The translations under genes and the position numbers were made by a program. This document shows, one piece after another, positions 20,146 through 28,658 of a DNA stretch of 64,000 nt. A model generated the notes under the pieces. The model was not told where the DNA came from and did no database searches. It was given only the letters and a program-made list of their open reading frames with translations. The DNA is from Xanthomonas indica (lineage in GTDB: Bacteria; Pseudomonadota; Gammaproteobacteria; Xanthomonadales; Xanthomonadaceae): NCBI RefSeq assembly GCF_040529045.1, contig NZ_CP131914.1:4743151-4807150 (forward strand). Reading direction: 5' to 3'. How positions within the stretch are numbered: position 1 is the stretch's first letter; each line of letters starts with the position of its first letter.

Positions 20146-20901
20146 ATGCGCCGTCTTCTCCGCCCCTTGCTGCTGCTGAGCCTGTCGCCCTGGATCGGCG
20201 CCGGCTGGGCGCAACAGACGCAGACGGTCAGCAGTGACGGCGGCAACGGATCGGTGCGCATCTACCGCTGCATCGCTGCCTACGGCGCGGTCAGCCTGCA
20301 GAATGCGCCCTGCGAGAATGCGCGCCGGCAGCAGGTGCTGGACATGCAGCGCCCGCGCGATCCGCCGCCGCGCCCGACCACCACCATCAGCACCGATCCG
20401 GCGCGCGGCGAGGCCTCCCCGGCGCCGCTGCCGCAGCGCGAACTGCGCATCGTCACCGTGCAGCCGGCGCAGCCGATGTACGAGTGCGTGACCCCGGAAG
20501 GCACGCGTTACACCAGCGACGACAACGCCGGCAATCCGCGCTGGGTGCCGCTGTGGGCCTATGGCTATGCCGAGGGCCCGTACGCGCTGCCGTCCGGGCG
20601 CGGCCCCGATGGCCGTTCGCCCGGCCCGCCGGGACCGCCTCCGCCCGGCCGTCCACACCCGCCAGGGCCACCGCCGCCGGGAGTGGCCGCCGGCGCCGGC
20701 GTGATCGTGCCGGCCGGCAGCACGCTGATCCGCGACACCTGCACGGCGCTGCCCGAGCAGGAGGTCTGCGCGCGCCTGAGCGACCGCCGCTGGGAGTTGA
20801 TTCGTCGCTACAACAGCGCCCTGCAGAGCGAGCGCCGTGCGCTGGAAACCGAACAGCGCGGCATCGATGCGCGCCTGGCGCGCGACTGCGGCGGCACCTG
20901 A
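20146..20901 (+). CDS. Secreted DUF4124-like protein
   Basis: A 251-residue exported protein. Residues 1-22 form a signal peptide ending AGWAQ. A DUF4124-like segment follows (VRIYRCIAAYGAVSLQNAPC), with the paired cysteines typical of this small domain. The middle is proline-rich (about 165-187, with runs of PPGPP) and probably extended. The C-terminal 60 residues are helical with three cysteines and many arginines. Its role is unknown; such proteins are usually periplasmic or cell-wall-associated. The stop codon overlaps the ATG of the next gene by one base (TGATG), so the two are coupled. A paralogous relationship with the next protein is clear from shared architecture. Confidence 0.72.
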   Translation: MRRLLRPLLLLSLSPWIGAGWAQQTQTVSSDGGNGSVRIYRCIAAYGAVSLQNAPCENARRQQVLDMQRPRDPPPRPTTTISTDPARGEASPAPLPQRELRIVTVQPAQPMYECVTPEGTRYTSDDNAGNPRWVPLWAYGYAEGPYALPSGRGPDGRSPGPPGPPPPGRPHPPGPPPPGVAAGAGVIVPAGSTLIRDTCTALPEQEVCARLSDRRWELIRRYNSALQSERRALETEQRGIDARLARDCGGT

Positions 20902-21551
20902 TGCGCCGTGCGCTCTGCCTGGCCGCGTTGCTGGCCTGCGCCGGCGCGGCGAGCGCCGAACCGGTGGTGTTCTATCGCTGCACCGATGCGCAGGACAACC
21001 TGACCATCCAGAACATGCCCTGCCCCAAGGGCATGCGCCAGCAGAAGAAGATCATGCAGGGCGTGAGCAGCGCCGCACTGCCGACCACGCTCGCAGCCAA
21101 GCCCGTTCCATCGTCGCCCCCTGCAAGCACCCCGACCGCCGCCACGCCTGCGGACGCGGCGGCCCCGGTCGACACCACGGCTGCTGCAGCTCCACCGCCA
21201 CCGCCGAAGCTGCCGCCCCCGCCGCTGTACACCTGCACCACCCGCGAGCAGGCGTCCTACATCGGTGAGGTCGCCGAACCGCCGCCGCGTTGCGTGCCGC
21301 TGCACACGACGGACCTGGACGGTGGACCCAACCAGGCCGGCGGCAGCGCCTGCGAGGTGCTACGCGACCAGTGCCAGCCCCTGCCCGCCGAGCAGTTGTG
21401 CGATACCTGGAAGAACTACGTGGCCGAAGCCGAAACCCACTGGCGCTTCGCCGTTCCCGAGCATGCGGAGGCACTGCGCGCGGAGTTCGAACGCCGCCAG
21501 TACCTGCTCGAGGCCAGCAACTGCGGCGCACCGGAGCGGCCCGCGCCGTAA
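20901..21551 (+). CDS. Secreted DUF4124-like protein, paralogue
   Basis: A 216-residue exported protein with a signal peptide of 18 residues (cleavage near ASA-EP). It repeats the plan of its upstream neighbour: a DUF4124-like start (VVFYRCTDAQDNLTIQNMPC), an alanine/proline linker, a short cysteine-containing beta segment (LYTCTTREQASYIG against MYECVTPEGTRYTSDD in the neighbour), and a C-terminal cysteine-rich helical part (CEVLRDQCQPLPAEQLC). This points to gene duplication. It is followed 33 bases later by a REP-like palindrome that could protect or terminate the transcript. Function unknown. Confidence 0.72.
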   Translation: MRRALCLAALLACAGAASAEPVVFYRCTDAQDNLTIQNMPCPKGMRQQKKIMQGVSSAALPTTLAAKPVPSSPPASTPTAATPADAAAPVDTTAAAAPPPPPKLPPPPLYTCTTREQASYIGEVAEPPPRCVPLHTTDLDGGPNQAGGSACEVLRDQCQPLPAEQLCDTWKNYVAEAETHWRFAVPEHAEALRAEFERRQYLLEASNCGAPERPAP

Positions 21552-21584
21552 CCCATCGCACTCGCACGGTGGCGCACCTGTTGT

Positions 21585-21654
21585 CGTAGGAGCGGCTTCA
21601 GCCGCGACCGGGCGTTCCCGCTAACGCCCGGTCGCGGCTGAAGCCGCTCCTACG
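21585..21654. repeat. REP-like palindrome, copy 1
   Basis: Two arms of about 31 bases (CGTAGGAGCGGCTTCAGCCG onwards, and its reverse complement) are separated by about 8 bases. Each arm is itself partly palindromic (GCGGCTTCAGCCGC). Four more copies of the same element occur in the window. It would form a strong hairpin at the end of the DUF4124-like transcript. Confidence 0.9.
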
Positions 21655-21700
21655 GATTCCGCTGCACGCAGTTGCCTCGCTTGCATCACAGCCCGCGCGC

Positions 21701-21798
21701 TAAAACCCGTAGCGCAAAACCACCGTCCACCGCGATGCATTCGCCGGTGATGTAGCAGGCGCAACCACAGGAACCCGGCCGCAGCCGCCACTTCCTGG
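21701..21798 (-). pseudogene. Remnant of the 3' end of the adjacent SDR gene
   Basis: This stretch repeats, in the same orientation, the last 100 bases or so of the dehydrogenase gene that ends at 21941. Both encode YITGECIAVDGGF before the stop, and the flanking DNA (AAAACCCGTAGCGCAAAA, CCGCGATGCATTCGCCGGTG) is nearly identical. The remnant has a short deletion and many changes upstream of the conserved part and cannot encode a protein. It looks like the leftover of a tandem duplication. Confidence 0.8.
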
Positions 21799-21837
21799 CG
21801 CTCGCCGCCGCCGGTCTAACACGGCGAGCGCGCGCCT

Positions 21838-21861
21838 TTGTGGGAGGGACTTCAGTCCCGA
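21838..21861. repeat. Half REP-like element (GGGACTTCAGTCCC)
   Basis: A single arm, TGGGAGGGACTTCAGTCCCG, has the same build as the REP-like arms but with GGGACTTCAGTCCC as its core. It lies between the SDR remnant and the intact SDR gene. Confidence 0.5.
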
Positions 21862-21940
21862 CGACGTACCGCCCGGGACGCACCGCACTGCGCCTTCGGC
21901 TCGCCCTAAGCGAAAGCCGCCTCATGCAGCCGCAGAACCG

Positions 21941-22714
21941 TCAAAACCCGTAGCGCAAAAACCCCCCATCCACCGCGATGCATTCGCCGGTGATGTAGCT
22001 GGCCACCGGCAGGCACAGGAACCCGACCGCCGCCGCGACTTCCTCCGGTTCGCCGATGCGGCGCATCGGCGTGCGCTCGATCACCTGCTCGTAGTAGTCC
22101 GGATCCGACAGCGGGCCGGAGGTGCGGCGGGTGCGGATGTACCACGGCGCCACCGCATTGACCCGGATGCCATCCTCGGCCCATTCGGCGGCGAGGTTGC
22201 GGGTGAGCTGGTGCAGCGCCGCCTTGGTCATGCCGTAGGGCGCGCCGCTGCGCACGTGGGTCAGCCCGGACACGCTGCCGACGTTGACGATCGCCGAGGC
22301 CGCATGCTGCGCCAGCAGCGGATGCGCGTAGCGCGACAGCTCGAAGGCGGAGAACAGGTTGGTCTCGAAGATGCCGCGCCATTCGTCCTCGGTGTAGTCC
22401 ACCGCGGCCTTGCTGACGTTGCCGCCGGCGTTGTTGATCAGCAGGTGCAGGCCGTCGGCATGGTCCTCGACCCAGTCCAGGATCTCGCGGCGGTCCTCGT
22501 CGTCGGCGACGTCGGCGGCCAGTGCCAGGATCTCGCGCTCGGGGAAGGCGTCGCGCAGTTCGTCGCGTGCGATCTCCAATGCATCGAGGTCGCGCGCCAC
22601 CAGCAGCAGGTCGGCGCCGAACCCGAGCAGTTCGCGTGCGATCGCCAGGCCGATGCCGGCGCTGGCGCCGGTGATCAGCGCGGTCTGTCCGTCCAGCCGC
22701 CAACGGTGCTGCAT
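21941..22714 (-). CDS. Short-chain dehydrogenase/reductase, tropinone reductase-like
   Basis: A 257-residue classical SDR oxidoreductase. The NAD(P)-binding TGASAGIGLAIA is at residues 15-26, NNAGGN follows near 91-96, and the active-site serine (NVGSVSG) and YGMTK pair are in place around 145-165. The C-terminus ITGECIAVDGGFLRYGF closes the fold. Sequence features (SGLTHVRSGAPYGMTKAAL) recall tropinone-reductase-like enzymes of plants and bacteria, whose bacterial substrates are unknown. It is divergent from a small lipoprotein gene. A degenerate copy of its last 100 bases lies about 140 bases downstream. The start MQHRWRLDG fits the family; an upstream extension is not supported. Confidence 0.88.
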   Translation of the reverse strand: MQHRWRLDGQTALITGASAGIGLAIARELLGFGADLLLVARDLDALEIARDELRDAFPEREILALAADVADDEDRREILDWVEDHADGLHLLINNAGGNVSKAAVDYTEDEWRGIFETNLFSAFELSRYAHPLLAQHAASAIVNVGSVSGLTHVRSGAPYGMTKAALHQLTRNLAAEWAEDGIRVNAVAPWYIRTRRTSGPLSDPDYYEQVIERTPMRRIGEPEEVAAAVGFLCLPVASYITGECIAVDGGFLRYGF

Positions 22715-22780
22715 GCGCGTGCCTGTCTGCTCACGTGAGAGGCGTAGGATGATACCTCCACCCTCGAGGAGGTCGCCGCC

Positions 22781-23008
22781 ATGTCCGCACCACTGCGCAG
22801 GATGACGTTGGCATTGCCGTTGCTCGCACTGCTGGCCGCATGCAAGCCGGAACCGCCGCAACCGCCCGATGCGCCGCCACCGCCGAAGGCCAGCGCGTTG
22901 CGCACCGCCATCGCCCAGCCGCTGGATCGCGCCAGGCAGACCCAGGCCACGCTCGACCGCGCCGCGGCCACGCAGAACGCCGCGCTCGACGCCGCCACCG
23001 CGCAATGA
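22781..23008 (+). CDS. Small lipoprotein
   Basis: A 75-residue predicted lipoprotein. The signal peptide ends in the lipobox LLAAC (C21), followed by lysine at +2, so outer-membrane sorting is expected. The mature part has a proline-rich stretch (about 23-36) and then a short alanine-rich helix. A good ribosome binding site (GAGGAGG) lies 9-10 bases before the ATG. It is divergent from the SDR gene. No function can be assigned. The stop codon overlaps the terminator of the facing sppA gene. Confidence 0.7.
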   Translation: MSAPLRRMTLALPLLALLAACKPEPPQPPDAPPPPKASALRTAIAQPLDRARQTQATLDRAAATQNAALDAATAQ

Positions 23009-23034
23009 AAAACGCCGGCCACGGGGCCGGCGTT
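23008..23034 (-). terminator. Intrinsic terminator for sppA
   Basis: Read on the minus strand, a 10-bp stem (AACGCCGGCC with GGCCGGCGTT, 23011-23034, 4-base loop) is followed by a run of five T (23012-23008). It lies about 55 bases after the sppA stop and overlaps the stop codon of the converging lipoprotein gene. Confidence 0.85.
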
Positions 23035-23089
23035 GCAGGCACATGCGGCGCGCCCGCGCGGGCGCGCCGCCACCGGGCTCAGGGCCGGC

Positions 23090-24988
23090 TCACAGACCGC
23101 AGAAGCAGTAGGCCAGCGCCTTCACCGGTGCGCCCGGGCGGGTTTCGGCCGCGTCCTTGACGAAGCGCAACTGGGTGTCCAGCTCCGGCAGGCTGCGCGC
23201 CAGCAGGGCATGGCCCAGCGCCGAGTCGCTCAGCATCCACACGCCCAGGCGGCTGCCGGCGAACCCGCTGACGAACTGCGCAAACGGCGTGGCCGGCTTC
23301 TCGACGTAGCGCACCCGGTACTTGTCCGGGCCGCCCAGCTTGGCGCGCGCGGCGGCATCGGCCACCGCATCCTTGAAGCCGCCGAACGCGTCCACCAGCC
23401 CGCGCTCCTTGGCCTGCGCACCGCTCCACACGCGGCCACGCGCCACCTGGTCGATGGCCTCGACCGACTTGCCGCGCGCCTGCGCGACCTTGCCGGTGAA
23501 GTCGGCATAACCCTTGTTGATCACCGACTGGATCAGCTGGCCCACCGCCGGATCCATCGGCCGGGTCATGTCGAACGCGCCGGCGAAGCGGGTGGTGCCC
23601 ACGCCGTCGGTATGCACGCCGATCTTGTCCAGGGTGCGGGTGATGTTGGGGATCATGCCGAAGATGCCGATCGAACCGGTGATGGTCGACGGGTCGGCAT
23701 AGATGCGATCGGCGTTCATGCTGATCCAGTAGCCGCCGGACGCGGCCAGGTCGCCCATCGACACCACCACCGGCTTGCCGGCGGCCTTCAGCGCCACCAC
23801 CTCGCGGCGGATCTGCTCGGAGGCGAACACTTCGCCGCCGGGCGAATCCACCCGCAGCACCACCGCCTTCACCGCGTCGTCGTCGCGCGCCTGGCGCAGC
23901 AGCGCCGCGGTCGACTCGCCGCCGATGCGGCCGGCCGGCTGTTCGCCGCCGCTGATCTCGCCCGCGGCGACCACCACCGCCACCTGCGGCCGCGAATCCA
24001 CCGGCGAACGGCGCAGGTCCAGCTGCTGCAGGTAGCCGTCCAGGTCGACGTTGCGATAGCCGGTGTCGGCATCGTCGTCGGCCACGCCGCGCTTGGCCAG
24101 CAGTTGCTCGACGTCCTCGCGGGTCTTCAGGCCGTCCACCAGCTTCTGCTGCAGGGCGAACTTGGCCAGGTCGCCGCCGGCGGCGGCCACGCCCTCGGGC
24201 ATGGTGTCGATGCCGGCGTTGATCTGCTCAGGCGCCAGCTTGCGCGCCTTGGCGATGTCGGCCACGTAGCGCTGCCACACGTCGTTCATCCAGAACAGGT
24301 CGGCTTCCTTGGACGCCGGCGAGGCCGCGTCGAGCACGTAGGGCTCGGCGGCGGACTTGTACTCGCCGACCTTGAACAGGTGCACGTCCACGCCGAGCTT
24401 GTCCTGCAGGCCCTCGCGGAAGTACTGGCGGTAGCGGCCCAGCCCTTCCAGGGTCATCGAGCCCATCGGGTCCAGGTAGACCTCGTTGGCCTGCGCGGCC
24501 AGCAGGTACTGCCACTGGTTCAGGTTGTCGCTGTAGGCAACGATCTGCTTGCCGGAGCTGCGCAGGTCCTGCAGCGCCTTCTCCACCTCGCGCATCGAGG
24601 CGAAGCCGCTGGGCTGCAGCTTGTCCAGGCGCAACGCCACGCGCTCGATCTTGGGATCGGTCTTGGCCGCCTCGATCGCGCGCACCAGGTCGCGCAACTG
24701 GATCTCCTGCGCGCCCTTGTCGTTCATCGCCTTGGCCAGCGCGCGGCTGACCGGGTCGGCACTGAACTGCTCGACCAGCTTGCCTTCCGGCGCGATCAGC
24801 AGCGTGGTGCGGTCGCGCAGCGCCTTGCCGCCGTCGCCGCGCGCCATGGCGAACACCATCGCCAGCAGGATCAGCAACAGGAAGCCGAAGAACACCAGGT
24901 TGAAGATCAACCGGCGGGTGAAGTTCATCACATCCCACAGGCCGACGAAGAAGTTGGCGACGGGGCTGCGACGCACGGGTTGGTTCAT
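23090..24988 (-). CDS. sppA: Signal peptide peptidase SppA (67K type)
   Basis: A 632-residue membrane-anchored serine protease that degrades cleaved signal peptides. One membrane helix spans about residues 27-49. Two ClpP-like domains follow. The catalytic lysine is K211 in VGEYKSAAEPY of the first half, and the serine is S417 in GDLAASGGYWIS of the second, matching the E. coli arrangement (K209/S409). VDSPGGEVFASEQI precedes the serine. The protein would form a bowl-shaped periplasmic tetramer. It has its own terminator. The MATE exporter gene upstream is on the same strand, 76 bases away. Confidence 0.94.
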   Translation of the reverse strand: MNQPVRRSPVANFFVGLWDVMNFTRRLIFNLVFFGFLLLILLAMVFAMARGDGGKALRDRTTLLIAPEGKLVEQFSADPVSRALAKAMNDKGAQEIQLRDLVRAIEAAKTDPKIERVALRLDKLQPSGFASMREVEKALQDLRSSGKQIVAYSDNLNQWQYLLAAQANEVYLDPMGSMTLEGLGRYRQYFREGLQDKLGVDVHLFKVGEYKSAAEPYVLDAASPASKEADLFWMNDVWQRYVADIAKARKLAPEQINAGIDTMPEGVAAAGGDLAKFALQQKLVDGLKTREDVEQLLAKRGVADDDADTGYRNVDLDGYLQQLDLRRSPVDSRPQVAVVVAAGEISGGEQPAGRIGGESTAALLRQARDDDAVKAVVLRVDSPGGEVFASEQIRREVVALKAAGKPVVVSMGDLAASGGYWISMNADRIYADPSTITGSIGIFGMIPNITRTLDKIGVHTDGVGTTRFAGAFDMTRPMDPAVGQLIQSVINKGYADFTGKVAQARGKSVEAIDQVARGRVWSGAQAKERGLVDAFGGFKDAVADAAARAKLGGPDKYRVRYVEKPATPFAQFVSGFAGSRLGVWMLSDSALGHALLARSLPELDTQLRFVKDAAETRPGAPVKALAYCFCGL

Positions 24989-25064
24989 GGAAAACTCCGA
25001 AGGGAAGGCGTCTTGCGCCTGCGCAGCATACCGGCTGCGTCAGGCGCCGCACATGCGTCTGAAG

Positions 25065-26435
25065 TCAGGGGGCCGCCGGCGCGGCCAGCAGCCGCGCGCT
25101 GCTCCAGCGGAACCGCGCGCCCATCATCACCGCCGCCGCGGTCAGGCCCAGGATCAGGCCGATCCACATGCCCTGCGGCCCCCAGCCCAGCCACAGGCCG
25201 AGGCCGGCGCCCAGCGGCATGCCCAGGCCCCAGTAGGAGCACAGGGCCAGCAGCATCGGCACGCGGGTGTCCTTGAGGCCGCGCAGCGCGCCGGCCGACA
25301 GCACCTGCAGGCCGTCGGGGAACTGGAACGTGGCTGCGTACAGCAGCAGCGTGGAGGCCAGCGCGGCCACCGCCAGGTCGCTGGTGTAGATGCCGACGAT
25401 GGCGTCGTGGCCGAACAGCAGCACCAATGCCGACAGCGCCTGGGTGCCGAGCACGATCGCGTAGCCGGCCCAGGCCGCACCGCGCACGCCCACCGCGTCG
25501 CCGGCGCCGGCGGCGCGGCCGACCCGCACCGTGGTCGCCTCGGCCACGCCCATCGGCACCATGAAACACAGCTGCGCCACGTTGATCGCGATCTGGTGCG
25601 CCGCCGCCGGCACCTCACCGAGCCGCGCGATCAGCAGCGCGGTGACGATGAACAGGCCGCCTTCCATCAGGATGGTCACGCCGATCGGCAACCCGGTCTT
25701 CAGCAGCCCGGCGATCGCGCGCAGGTCCGGCGCCTCGAACTGCGCGAACAGGCGCAGCGGCGCGAAGCGCTTGGACCGCGCCAGGTAGAGGGCGAAGCAC
25801 AGCGCCTGCGCCCACATCGTGATCGCCGAGGCCATGCCCAGGCCGCCGGCGCCGTGCTCGCGCAGGCCCCACAGGCCGAAGGTCAGCGCGTAGCCGAGCG
25901 GGGCCAGCAACAACAAGCCGCCGAAGCCGAGCAGCATGGTCGGCAGAGTCCAGTGCATGCCTTCGCTGAGGTAGCGCATGCAGAAATACAGCACCAGCGC
26001 CGGCACGCCCCAACGGATCGCGTGCAGGAAGTCGCGCGCGCCGGGCACGATCTCCGGGGCGATGCCCAGTTGCGGCAGCGCCATCGGCATCACGCTCAGG
26101 AACGCGAACATCAGCAGGCCCAGGCCCAGCGACAGCCACAGCGCCTGGCGGAACAGCGGCCCGATCTGCGCCTGGCGCTTGGCGCCGTCGAGCTGCGACA
26201 CCGAGGCGGTCAAGGCGATCAGGGTGCCGATCGGGATCATCATCGGCAGCCACAGCAGGGCCGTGCCGACCGTCACCGAGGCCAGCGTGCGGGTACCGTG
26301 GTGACCGGCGATCACGTTGTCGACGAAGCTGATCAGGCCGGTGGAGACGTGCCCCAGGACCAGCGGCAGGGCGAGCTGCGCGGTGGTGCGCAGTTCGCGG
26401 CCCCGGACCGTGGCCGGGGTGGAAGACGAAAACAT
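25065..26435 (-). CDS. MATE family multidrug/Na+ exporter (NorM-like)
   Basis: A 456-residue protein with 12 predicted membrane helices in two homologous halves, the standard MATE size. Typical segments are LPLVLGHVSTGLISFVDNVI in helix 1 and, in the second half, LLKTGLPIGVTILMEGG and AAHQIAINVAQLCFM. VPMGVAEATTVRVGRAAGAG is the family's conserved loop. It should export cationic drugs or dyes in exchange for H+ or Na+. The ATG of MFSSSTPATVRGRELR is chosen because the upstream extension has no membrane or family features. The neighbours do not indicate a specific substrate. Confidence 0.9.
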   Translation of the reverse strand: MFSSSTPATVRGRELRTTAQLALPLVLGHVSTGLISFVDNVIAGHHGTRTLASVTVGTALLWLPMMIPIGTLIALTASVSQLDGAKRQAQIGPLFRQALWLSLGLGLLMFAFLSVMPMALPQLGIAPEIVPGARDFLHAIRWGVPALVLYFCMRYLSEGMHWTLPTMLLGFGGLLLLAPLGYALTFGLWGLREHGAGGLGMASAITMWAQALCFALYLARSKRFAPLRLFAQFEAPDLRAIAGLLKTGLPIGVTILMEGGLFIVTALLIARLGEVPAAAHQIAINVAQLCFMVPMGVAEATTVRVGRAAGAGDAVGVRGAAWAGYAIVLGTQALSALVLLFGHDAIVGIYTSDLAVAALASTLLLYAATFQFPDGLQVLSAGALRGLKDTRVPMLLALCSYWGLGMPLGAGLGLWLGWGPQGMWIGLILGLTAAAVMMGARFRWSSARLLAAPAAP

Positions 26436-26593
26436 TGCAAGACTCTGGCGATCTCGCCACTGCGGCCGCGCAGACAGCGCCGGACACCGGGTGGCGGAGG
26501 CCGCGCATTCTACCCGCTGCGACGGATGGCTGCTGGGAGCCACGCCCCGCGGCTGGGATCAGGCACCCACGAAAGCCAAGCGCAGCGCGCGCC

Positions 26594-28048
26594 TCAACGT
26601 GCGGCGCGCTGCTTCAGCCAGGCGCCGCGGCTGTCGGCGGCCTGGGCGAGCAGGTCGCGGCGCAGGGCCGCGCGGTCCTGCGGCGGGGTGCGTTGCGACA
26701 GCAGTGCCAGATGCTCGCGCTGATCCGCCGGCAGGCTGCGCAGCACGCCCAGCAGCGCCTGCCGCTGCGCCGCGGGTACGTAGCCGAGCAGCGGCTGCAG
26801 CGCCCAGAACTCGGCGCCCAGCTCCGGGCCGAGCAACCAGCCATGGCGCTCCAGCGCGTCCATCTCGGCGAACTGCGCATGCAAGCTGTGCTGCTGCTCG
26901 ATCGGCAGGCCGGCAAAGGCCGTGGCGACCTGGCGCAGGCGCGCCTGCGCCGCCGCCGGCAGCGCGTCCCAGGCGGCCTGGCGCGCGCGCAATTGCGCCG
27001 GGGTCAGCGCCGGCGGCGTGCTGGCTGCCGCTGGCGCGACAGCCGGAGCCACGGCGGCGGCCGGCGGGTTTTCGGCGGCCTCGGCCAGGTCGGCGGCGCT
27101 GGGGGCGCTGCGCTCGATCCGCGGCGGCGGCGCACCGGCCGCGTACCACGCATAGAAATCCAGGTCGTAGATCGCCGGCTCGGGCAGCGGCGCCGGCGGG
27201 TCGGCCGGCAGCGGCGGCGCGCTGGCGGTATCCGACTCCGGCGGCAACACTTCCACCTGCACCGGGCCGGTATCGCCCAGCGCCAGGCTTGCGTCGGTGC
27301 CGCCCGCGCCGGTCGCCACGTGCGCGCGGCGCCACGGCAGCCGGTCCCAGAACACGGTACCGACCAGGGCCAGGACCACGACGGCGATCACCGCCCCGGC
27401 CAGGCGCGTGCGCAGGGCAGAGCGCGTGCCGCGACGGCGCGGACGCGCGGGGGCCGTGTCCGTTGCCGGGGCCGGGGTCGCCGCCGGCGGGGCCGTGCTG
27501 CCGGCGATCGCCGCATCGCGCAGCTGCGCCAGGGCCTGCAGCCGTGCCGGCGGCAGGTCGCGCAGGCACTGCTGTGCCGCATCGGCCAGCGCGCGCCAGC
27601 CCGCCGCATCCGGACGCCCGTCGGCATCGCGCGGGCAGGCCCGCGCCAGCGACTGCTGGTAGTCCTCGGTGGACAGCTGCAGCACCTGCGCGGCGAGCGG
27701 CTCGTCCAGCCCGGCCACGATACGCAGCAGCAATGCCAGGCGGTCGGCTGGCTGCAGGGTGCGCAGATGGGCTACCGGCGCCGGCCAGGCGCCCTCGGCG
27801 GCCTCGGCTTGGCGCAGGGTCGGCACCGCGCCGAGGAGCTTCCAGAACCGTAGCGGCCAGTCAGCCATCGGCAGGGCCGCGGCGTGGCTGCGGAACGCCC
27901 GCATCGCCGCCGCCAGGGCCGGCGTGCCGCGTTCGGGCCGGCCGCTCTGCAGGTCGGCTAGGACCGCGGCGCGGCGTTCGATCCCGCGCAGGAACGCGGC
28001 CAGGGCGGGCGGGGCGGCCACGCCGTCGGAAGGGGACGTGGCGGTCAT
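26594..28048 (-). CDS. DUF3106-like membrane protein
   Basis: A 484-residue protein with an N-terminal cytoplasmic helical region (1-210), one membrane segment at about 215-238 (LAGAVIAVVVLALVGTVFW), a proline/alanine-rich periplasmic linker, and a C-terminal region. The last part (WDALPAAAQARLRQVATAF, FWALQPLLGYVPAAQRQALL, LPADQREHLALLSQR) matches the tryptophan- and glutamine-containing repeats of DUF3106. The N-terminal region (FLRGIERRAAVLADLQSG) may bind a cytoplasmic partner; this is speculation. Function unknown. ATG 28048 is preferred over an in-frame ATG 15 codons upstream because the intervening sequence is arginine-rich and unlike the family. Confidence 0.68.
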   Translation of the reverse strand: MTATSPSDGVAAPPALAAFLRGIERRAAVLADLQSGRPERGTPALAAAMRAFRSHAAALPMADWPLRFWKLLGAVPTLRQAEAAEGAWPAPVAHLRTLQPADRLALLLRIVAGLDEPLAAQVLQLSTEDYQQSLARACPRDADGRPDAAGWRALADAAQQCLRDLPPARLQALAQLRDAAIAGSTAPPAATPAPATDTAPARPRRRGTRSALRTRLAGAVIAVVVLALVGTVFWDRLPWRRAHVATGAGGTDASLALGDTGPVQVEVLPPESDTASAPPLPADPPAPLPEPAIYDLDFYAWYAAGAPPPRIERSAPSAADLAEAAENPPAAAVAPAVAPAAASTPPALTPAQLRARQAAWDALPAAAQARLRQVATAFAGLPIEQQHSLHAQFAEMDALERHGWLLGPELGAEFWALQPLLGYVPAAQRQALLGVLRSLPADQREHLALLSQRTPPQDRAALRRDLLAQAADSRGAWLKQRAAR

Positions 28049-28658
28049 CGGAACTCCATCATCGGCGCGATGATAGCGAGGCCGCCGCCGCACCGCGCGC
28101 TTGACAGCGAGGCCGCGATCGGCTCACTGGCGGCCGTCGCGACGGCGGGTTGTGCACAGCACCGGAAATTGGCCCGGGACAGGTCTTGTCAAGCCCCCGC
28201 GAAACCATGTTGCATCTGTGTTTCACGGCCAACTTGTTGTTTTGAAAGAAATAAAAGAGATTGGCGCTTTTTTGTCCAACTCGTGGCAGAGGCTTGTGAG
28301 TCCGTCTTCACGGCGTGGAGCATGCCCGTCATGCACAGCTTTATCCACAGCAGATGTGGATAAATTCGATTCTCCAAGCGCGGCAGCTATTTACGACCGG
28401 TTTATCACTTTGCAGGCAGCAATCGCGCGCAACTCCCGGCACCCGGGACCCGCTTGCCACGGCCCCTAGGGCGTGTCACCAAGCCCCGAGCATGCCGCGC
28501 CGCGATTGCGCGTGCCTGTGGCAAGGAAGAGCGAGGACGTGGACGTGCGTCCACGCCCGAGCGATGACGCGGCCACGGGCGCGCGCAACCGCGGCCCTTC
28601 GGGTTGGGTCTGGCAGGCGGCACACTCGGGAATTGGTGGCACGCCCTAGACTAGGTGG
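28049..28658. other. AT-rich intergenic region before priA
   Basis: This is 610 bases without a credible gene. The middle (about 28195-28420) is much richer in A and T than anything else in the window and holds the DnaA boxes described separately. The flanks return to normal GC content. The priA promoter is not obvious in the GC-rich last 200 bases. Confidence 0.6.
28150..28363. promoter_or_regulatory. DnaA-box cluster with inverted pair
   Basis: Two perfect DnaA boxes face each other: TTATCCACA at 28341-28349 and TGTGGATAA at 28355-28363, separated by 5 bases, so they can also form a 9-bp hairpin. Two one-mismatch boxes lie beside them (TCATGCACA at 28329-28337, TTGTGCACA at 28150-28158). 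The surrounding 28195-28420 stretch is strikingly AT-rich for this genome (for example GAAAGAAATAAAAGAG, GCTTTTTTGTCC). priA begins about 300 bases downstream. Confidence 0.7.

Noticed and set aside
21686..21925. A 79-residue frame containing ITGECIAVDGGF as a real small gene.
   Set aside because: It is the decayed duplicate of the end of the SDR gene, with unrelated sequence in front.
28070..28363. A 97-residue frame through the AT-rich island before priA.
   Set aside because: It spans the DnaA boxes, lacks a ribosome binding site and shows abrupt composition changes within the frame.
28150..28420. The DnaA-box region as a chromosomal origin (oriC).
   Set aside because: There is no dnaA, dnaN, rpmH or gidA nearby, only two perfect boxes, and the usual xanthomonad origin lies beside dnaA. 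A regulatory or titration site fits better.
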